Source: Duganella sp. Root1480D1
Lineage (GTDB): Bacteria; Pseudomonadota; Gammaproteobacteria; Burkholderiales; Burkholderiaceae_D
Length of the DNA stretch: 64,000 bases
Direction: 5' to 3'
Assembly: GCF_001427305.1 (NCBI RefSeq)
Contig: NZ_LMFZ01000045.1
Coordinates: 184,598 to 248,597 of the forward strand
Position numbers and translations under genes: made by a program. Shown here piece by piece: positions 59,547 to 64,000 of the stretch (position 1 is the stretch's first letter; every line of letters starts with the position of its first letter). A model generated the notes under the pieces. The model made no database searches. It worked only from the letters and a program-made list of their open reading frames with translations, and was not told the origin of the DNA.

Positions 59547-60167
59547 TCAGGGCAGCGTGACCAGCACCGGCTGCGGCACGCTTTCCAGTTTCACTGCGCT
59601 GCACAACACCACCGACAATTCCTCGTGCGGCACGGCGACACAATAGCCGCCCACCGCCATTCCCAGCTTGATGCGCGCTTCCTTCTCGCTCCAGAGCCGG
59701 TAAAATCCCTCAACCCGGTCGGCGTCCTCCCAGCGCTGCATCTGCTGCCAGTGCGCCATTTCATCGGCGTCGAAGGCCTGCCTGGCCAGCGCAGCCAGGT
59801 CGCGCGACGGGTCGCGTACTTCAATGTCCAGCCCCACCGCATCCTCGCCGACGGCACAGGCCACCCAGCGTCCGCTGTGGGAAATGCTGAAGCCCGGCGC
59901 CGGGCCGCCCGGCACCGGCGTCAGCAGCCGCGGCGCCTGCCCATTGCGTTCTTCCAGCAGCACTTGCTGCGCCGGCACCCGCAGCAGGGGCGCCAGCGCC
60001 ATGCGCAACAGCACGCGGCCGGCAACGAACTGGCGTCGGCGCTGCTCGCGCACAAAGCGGCCATGGCGCGCCAGTTCGCCCGGCGTCAGCCAGGCCAGGT
60101 AGCGCTGCAGGGCGGTATCACTCAGCGCGCCTGCATCGGCCAGCCAGATCAAAGTCCCGCGCGCCAT
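59547..60167 (-). CDS. 4'-phosphopantetheinyl transferase
   Basis: A 206-residue Sfp/AcpT-type enzyme that converts apo to holo acyl-carrier protein. VGLDIEVRDPSRDL gives the Mg-binding Asp and Glu (about residue 111), and LWSEKEARIKLGMA is the WxxKEA motif (about 160). AAGGAGG lies 9 bp before the ATG. It is the last gene of the aryl-polyene block and should activate that pathway's acyl-carrier proteins, which must lie outside the window. Confidence 0.92.
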   Translation of the reverse strand: MARGTLIWLADAGALSDTALQRYLAWLTPGELARHGRFVREQRRRQFVAGRVLLRMALAPLLRVPAQQVLLEERNGQAPRLLTPVPGGPAPGFSISHSGRWVACAVGEDAVGLDIEVRDPSRDLAALARQAFDADEMAHWQQMQRWEDADRVEGFYRLWSEKEARIKLGMAVGGYCVAVPHEELSVVLCSAVKLESVPQPVLVTLP

Positions 60168-60180
60168 GCGCCGCGCCTCC

Positions 60181-60624
60181 TTATTTGGCCAGCTTCACGA
60201 AATCGCCCTTCAGCGCAACGCCGGCCATCAGAGCACCGTCGGCGCACTCGAATTCGGTAGCGCTGGCGAATTCGACATTATTGAAGTTGCTGACGATGTT
60301 GATCACGGCATCCGCACCCAGGTCCTGCGCGCGCTTCTGCAGTTGCAGCATGGCGGACAGGAAGACGTAGTTGCATGCCCTTTCAGCCGACTTGCCAAAG
60401 CCGTTGGTGCGCTGGCTGGTTTTGTCGGTCATGATCTTGCTCGCAACGCGTGGCGTTGGCTGGCCGGCAAAGAAGAACTTCACCGAACCGCCCAGGCGCG
60501 CTTGCGCATCGTTGGCCACCATCGCGCCTTCGATCGGGAGCTTCAGTATGTCGTTGCCTGCCGAAGCGGCCGAAGAAGCCACGGCTGCGGCGGACATTAC
60601 TACGACGGAAATCATCTTTTTCAT
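60181..60624 (-). CDS. Small exported protein of aryl-polyene clusters (often labelled excinuclease)
   Basis: A 147-residue protein with signal peptide MKKMISVVVMSAAAVASSAASA. The mature part contains LPIEGAMVAND, RACNYVFLSAMLQLQKRAQDLGADAVINIVSNF and TEFECADGALMAGVALKGDFVKL. Similar proteins occur in xanthomonadin and aryl-polyene clusters under the misleading label excinuclease ATPase subunit; no nuclease or ATPase motif is present. AAGGAAG precedes the ATG. The fold resembles YbjQ-type small proteins (inference). Its function is unknown. Confidence 0.78.
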   Translation of the reverse strand: MKKMISVVVMSAAAVASSAASAGNDILKLPIEGAMVANDAQARLGGSVKFFFAGQPTPRVASKIMTDKTSQRTNGFGKSAERACNYVFLSAMLQLQKRAQDLGADAVINIVSNFNNVEFASATEFECADGALMAGVALKGDFVKLAK

Positions 60625-60637
60625 CTAGTCTTCCTTG

Positions 60638-61867
60638 TTATTTGTAGCGTTTGAAAATCAGGGACGTATTGATTCCGCCAAAGGCGAAATTGTTCGACAT
60701 CACGTAATCGCAGTGCAGTTCGCGGCCGCTGCCAGCGATGTAATCCAGTGCCGCGCACTCCGGATCGGTTTCTTCCAGGTTGATGGTCGGCGCGAACCAG
60801 CCTTCACGCATCATCTCGATGCTGATCCAGGCTTCCAGCGCGCCGCAGGCACCCAGTGTATGGCCCATATAGCTCTTCAGCGAGCTGATTGGCGTGGCGC
60901 CGCCGAACACCGTCAGCGTGGCGTGCGATTCGGCGATGTCGCCCTGCGCGGTCGCGGTGCCGTGGGCGTTGATATAGCCGATGTCCGAGGCTTGCAGGCC
61001 CGCGTCCTGCAGGGCCAGCTCCATGGCGCGCTGCATGGTGGCGGCGTTGGGCTGGGTCACGTGGCAGCCGTCGCTATTGGTGCCAAAGCCGACCAGCTCC
61101 GCATAGATGGTGGCGCCGCGCGCCTCGGCATGCTCCAGGTCTTCCAGGATCAGGCAGCCGGCGCCCTCGCCGATCACCAGGCCATCGCGAGTGCGGTCAA
61201 ATGGGCGCGGCGTGGCTTGCGCCTCGTCGTTGCGCACGCTGGTGGCAAACAGGGTGTCGAACACCGCTGCTTCGGTCGCGCACAGTTCTTCCGCGCCGCC
61301 GGCCACCATGGCCAGCTGCTTGCCGCTCCTGATCGCCTCATACGCGTAGCCGATGCCCTGGCTGCCCGAAGTACAGGCGCTGGAGGTGGTGATCACGCGG
61401 CCGGTCAGGCCGAAGAACACGCCGATATTCACCGGCGCCGTGTGCGCCATCATCTTGATGTAGGTGGTGGCGTTGATGCCCTTGGTGGTGCGTTCTTCCA
61501 TCATGCGGCCGAAATCGCCGATGGCGCTTGGCGTGCCGGCGGACGAACCGAAGGATACGCCCATATCCCCGCTCTTGACCAACGGATGATCGATCAGTCC
61601 CGCATCTTCCAGCGCCAGTTCGGTGGCGCGCGTTGCCATCAGCGCTACGCGGCCCATGCTGCGGGTGGTCTTGCGGTTGTAGCGGCCGGACAACTCGAAC
61701 GGCGCCGCCGGCACGCCCAGCCGGGTATTCAGGCCGTCATAGTCTTCCCACGCCTCCATGCGCACCACGGCATTGCGGTACTGGCCAAGGCGTTCGCGAA
61801 TTGCGGCCCAGTCGTTGCCCAGCGGGCTGATACCGGCCATGCCGGTAATGACGACGCGGCGGCTCAT
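60638..61867 (-). CDS. apeR: Beta-ketoacyl-ACP synthase, ApeR-like
   Basis: A 409-residue condensing enzyme of the FabF superfamily. The active Cys is in TTSSACTSGSQ (about residue 164), His in YINAHGTATAQGD and SYMGHTLGACGALEAW, and the C-terminal NNFAFGGINTSL is typical. Order after ketosynthase, dehydratase and ketoreductase genes with 4-bp overlaps matches apeO-P-Q-R. It elongates the polyene chain. The C-terminal hydrophobic balance is that of a soluble enzyme. Confidence 0.88.
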   Translation of the reverse strand: MSRRVVITGMAGISPLGNDWAAIRERLGQYRNAVVRMEAWEDYDGLNTRLGVPAAPFELSGRYNRKTTRSMGRVALMATRATELALEDAGLIDHPLVKSGDMGVSFGSSAGTPSAIGDFGRMMEERTTKGINATTYIKMMAHTAPVNIGVFFGLTGRVITTSSACTSGSQGIGYAYEAIRSGKQLAMVAGGAEELCATEAAVFDTLFATSVRNDEAQATPRPFDRTRDGLVIGEGAGCLILEDLEHAEARGATIYAELVGFGTNSDGCHVTQPNAATMQRAMELALQDAGLQASDIGYINAHGTATAQGDIAESHATLTVFGGATPISSLKSYMGHTLGACGALEAWISIEMMREGWFAPTINLEETDPECAALDYIAGSGRELHCDYVMSNNFAFGGINTSLIFKRYK

Positions 61868-62601
61868 GCCAGGCCTCCATTGACGGAAATAACCTGGCGG
61901 GTGATGTAGCCCGCATCTTCGCCGACCAGGAAGCTGACCGCGGCGGCCACCTCTTCCGGTTTGCCTACGCGGCGTGCCGGAATCATCTTCAGCGCCTCTT
62001 CCATCGGCACGTCTTCGATCATGTCGGTTTCGATCAGGCCCGGCGCCACGCAGTTGACGGTGATGGAACGCTTGGCCAGTTCCAGCGCCAGCGCCTTGGT
62101 AGCGCCAATGATGCCCGCTTTGGCGGCGCTGTAATTGACCTGGCCGCGATTGCCGATCAGGCCCGAAACGGAAGCCAGCGTGACGATGCGGCCCGGCTTG
62201 CGGCGCTGTACCAGCGGCATGATCAGCGGATTGAGGACGTTGTAAAAGCCGTCCAGGTTGGTTTGCAGGACGATATCCCAGTCTTCCCCCGACATGGCCG
62301 GGAAGGCATTATCACGCGCCACCCCGGCGTTACAGACCACGCCGTAGTAGCAGCCGTGCTGCGCGATGTCGGCTTCCAGCGCGGCGGCAGTGGCGGCGCG
62401 GTCGCTGATGTCGAATTGCAGCACGCGGGCGGCGCGGCCCATCTGCACGATCTCCTGCGCCACCGCCTCGGCTTCCGCGCGCTGGCTGCGGCAATGCAGC
62501 ACCACGTCGTAACCGTCGCGCGCCAGGCGCAGCGCAATCGCCTTGCCGATACCGCGCGACGATCCCGTCACCAGCACGCTCATGGACTTATTCTGATTCA
62601 T
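61864..62601 (-). CDS. apeQ: 3-oxoacyl-ACP reductase, ApeQ-like
   Basis: A 245-residue short-chain dehydrogenase of FabG type. NADPH motif VLVTGSSRGIGKAIALRLA, catalytic Ser in TLASVSGLIGN and Tyr/Lys in VNYSAAKAG (about residue 155). The C-terminal AGYITRQVISVNGGLA is typical. It reduces the beta-keto group in each polyene extension cycle. It overlaps both neighbours by 4 bp. Confidence 0.9.
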   Translation of the reverse strand: MNQNKSMSVLVTGSSRGIGKAIALRLARDGYDVVLHCRSQRAEAEAVAQEIVQMGRAARVLQFDISDRAATAAALEADIAQHGCYYGVVCNAGVARDNAFPAMSGEDWDIVLQTNLDGFYNVLNPLIMPLVQRRKPGRIVTLASVSGLIGNRGQVNYSAAKAGIIGATKALALELAKRSITVNCVAPGLIETDMIEDVPMEEALKMIPARRVGKPEEVAAAVSFLVGEDAGYITRQVISVNGGLA

Positions 62602-63059
62602 CCTACGTTTCCATCTTTGAGAAATTGATTGACATTATCAGGCTGGAACACTGTCACCGTCGCGGCGGCGGCATTGGCCATGCCGCCCGTGATGTCGATG
62701 CGGCATTCGAAGGCACCCAGTCCGCTATCGGACTGCAGCACGCGGCGCACGTGCACCTGCAGCACGCTACCCAGCGAAAAATTCGGTACATTGGCTTCGT
62801 ACTTGCGCGAGCCGAGCAGGAAGCCGACCTTGACTTCCTCGCCCCGCTGCAGCGCGAGCCAGCCAGCGTGCGCGGCGATCGCCTGCGCCATGTATTCGAT
62901 GCCCACCCAGGAGCCGACACCGTCGGCGCCGGCCAGCATGCTGGCTTCATGAATCCGCACTTCGGCAGACAGGTGGTCGGCGTCAGCCGCCAGGGCACGG
63001 TCCAACAGCACCATCTGGCCCGAATGCGGAACCAGTTTGCGGATATCGGGCATGTTCAT
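62598..63059 (-). CDS. apeP: 3-hydroxyacyl-ACP dehydratase, ApeP-like hotdog protein
   Basis: A 153-residue hotdog-fold enzyme. RKLVPHSGQMVLLDRAL carries the likely catalytic His (about residue 12), and GSWVGIEYMAQAIAAHAGWLALQRG is the central helix of ApeP-type dehydratases. ATG at 63059 overlaps the upstream ketosynthase stop by 4 bp. It would produce the conjugated double bonds of aryl polyenes. Confidence 0.88.
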   Translation of the reverse strand: MNMPDIRKLVPHSGQMVLLDRALAADADHLSAEVRIHEASMLAGADGVGSWVGIEYMAQAIAAHAGWLALQRGEEVKVGFLLGSRKYEANVPNFSLGSVLQVHVRRVLQSDSGLGAFECRIDITGGMANAAAATVTVFQPDNVNQFLKDGNVG

Positions 63060-64000
63060 TCCGGCCTCCCCAGCAGCAGCACGGCGTTCGAACCGCCGAA
63101 CGCAAAGGAGCTGCTCACCACGCGGCGCAAAGGCCGGCCCAGCGTGGCGCCTGGCGGCACCAGGTTCAGCGCCGGCAGCGCCGGATCGGCTGCGCCGTCC
63201 CACAGGTGCGGCGGCAGGCGTCCCTGTGCATTATCGTCCTGCATGGCGAGCCAGCACAGCGCCGCTTCAACGGCGGCCGCCGCGCCCAGCGTGTGGCCGG
63301 TAAACGGCTTGGTCGAGCTGACCGGCACTTCATTGCCGAACAGGGCCGCGATCACGCGCGATTCCATGGCATCGTTCTGCGGCGTCGCGGTGCCGTGCAT
63401 ATTGATGTAGTCGACCTGGTTCGCTGCCACGCTGGCACGGCGCAAGGCCTGCTCGAAAGCCAGCCGCGCTCCGGCACCTTCCGGGTCCGGCGCGGAAATA
63501 TGGTGGCCGTCGGACGACTCGCCCCAGCCCATCAGTTCCACCGATCGCGGTCCGGAAGGCGTGGCTTCCATCAGGAACAAGGCTGCGCCCTCGCCGATAT
63601 TGATGCCCTTGCGGTTCGCGCTCATCGGCTTGCACTGGCCAGCGCTGACCGATTCCAGCGAGGAGAAGCCGGCCACGGTAAACGCGCACAGCGAATCGGC
63701 GCCGCCGGTTACCACGGCATCGCACAGGCCCATGCGGATCATGCGTGCTGCGCTGGCCATCGCCTTGGCGGCCGAAGAGCAGGCGGTGGAATGCACGTAG
63801 GCGGGACCTTCCAGGCCCAGCTCCAGAGCCAGCAGCTCGGCCGGCGAACCCATTTCCTGCGTGCGATAGCTGAATTCTTCAGGCAATGCGCCATCTGCCA
63901 CCTGGTGGGCCAGGGCCTGCTCCGTTTCACCGATGCCGGAAGTACTGGTGCCAACCACCACGCCGACGCGGCTTGCCCCGTGGCGCGCGACTGCTGCCTG
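63056..64000 (-). CDS. apeO: Beta-ketoacyl-ACP synthase, ApeO-like, 5' end outside window
   Basis: The last 315 codons (314 residues plus stop) of a FabF-type ketosynthase; the first part lies beyond base 64000. In the visible part the active Cys is in VHSTACSSAAKAMAS, the His are in NMHGTATPQND and FTGHTLGAAAAVEA, and SSFAFGGSNAVLLL closes the protein. Reading continues in frame to the window edge (QAAVARHGASRVGVVVGTST). It heads the visible part of the aryl-polyene operon. Confidence 0.88.
   Translation of the reverse strand, partial: QAAVARHGASRVGVVVGTSTSGIGETEQALAHQVADGALPEEFSYRTQEMGSPAELLALELGLEGPAYVHSTACSSAAKAMASAARMIRMGLCDAVVTGGADSLCAFTVAGFSSLESVSAGQCKPMSANRKGINIGEGAALFLMEATPSGPRSVELMGWGESSDGHHISAPDPEGAGARLAFEQALRRASVAANQVDYINMHGTATPQNDAMESRVIAALFGNEVPVSSTKPFTGHTLGAAAAVEAALCWLAMQDDNAQGRLPPHLWDGAADPALPALNLVPPGATLGRPLRRVVSSSFAFGGSNAVLLLGRPE

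Overview
The window is a dense, high-GC bacterial chromosome segment. It most likely comes from a betaproteobacterium of the Oxalobacteraceae (Massilia/Duganella/Janthinobacterium type). The clues are a phcBSRQ-like quorum-sensing operon, an aryl-polyene pigment cluster, four GGDEF proteins, two very large hybrid histidine kinases, and a caa3-type oxidase with fused subunits. I saw no rRNA, tRNA, CRISPR array, transposase or phage gene. Genes are packed with 1-4 bp start/stop overlaps inside operons, and several convergent pairs overlap at their 3' ends. No stretch longer than about 300 bases lacks a gene or pseudogene.

Layout. 1-2446: the start of a thiolase gene, divergent from a metabolite:H+ symporter that ends at a clear intrinsic terminator. 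2450-6678 (minus strand): a hypothetical gene, nadC, nadA and the ABC-F ATPase ybiT. 6774-8163: a fatty-acid hydroxylase/sterol desaturase, then an AT-richer insert of about 590 bp in which one unknown small gene is bracketed by two inverted arrays of six 10-bp repeats. 8186-12861 (minus): FAD amine oxidase, LD-carboxypeptidase, alpha/beta hydrolase, tadA, queD and queE. 13005-18956: a PAS-GGDEF protein, a REC-GGDEF regulator and a 1358-residue hybrid kinase. 19040-20263: a small basic protein and a decayed chemotaxis receptor pseudogene.

20264-25114 (minus) holds four translationally coupled genes in the order methyltransferase, sensor kinase, receiver-kinase and receiver protein. This matches phcB-phcS-phcR-phcQ, the 3-hydroxy fatty-acid methyl ester quorum-sensing locus of Ralstonia. 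25320-34448 contains a small conserved protein, a glycosyltransferase, a Cache-PAS-GGDEF protein, a LysR regulator divergent from a heme-oxygenase-like protein, a purine permease, an ACT/IlvM-like protein divergent from an Lrp/AsnC regulator, and a DUF481 outer-membrane protein. 34445-39203 encodes a caa3-type terminal oxidase (fused subunit I/III, subunit II with a cytochrome c domain, a small cytochrome c) and a divergent diheme cytochrome c. msbA, a PEP mutase-family enzyme and a small exported protein follow.

42525-51566 looks like one long operon: TonB-dependent receptor, CruF-like carotenoid hydratase family membrane protein, MpaB/Lcp-family oxygenase, 7TMR-DISM hybrid kinase, REC-GGDEF protein and acylphosphatase. 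It suggests import and oxidation of a hydrophobic isoprenoid-like compound coupled to signalling (inference). The opposing operon 51578-55691 encodes a secreted SGNH hydrolase, a single-pass membrane protein and an extended apolipoprotein N-acyltransferase paralogue. 55866-59546 holds RNase Z, a cupin, a DUF3617 protein, a methyltransferase and a polysaccharide deacetylase. 59547-64000 (minus) is the end of an aryl-polyene cluster (apeO-P-Q-R-like genes, a small exported protein, a phosphopantetheinyl transferase) that continues beyond the window.

The least explained items are the repeat-bracketed small gene at 7576-8163, the TonB/CruF/MpaB operon and the SGNH/Lnt-like operon.
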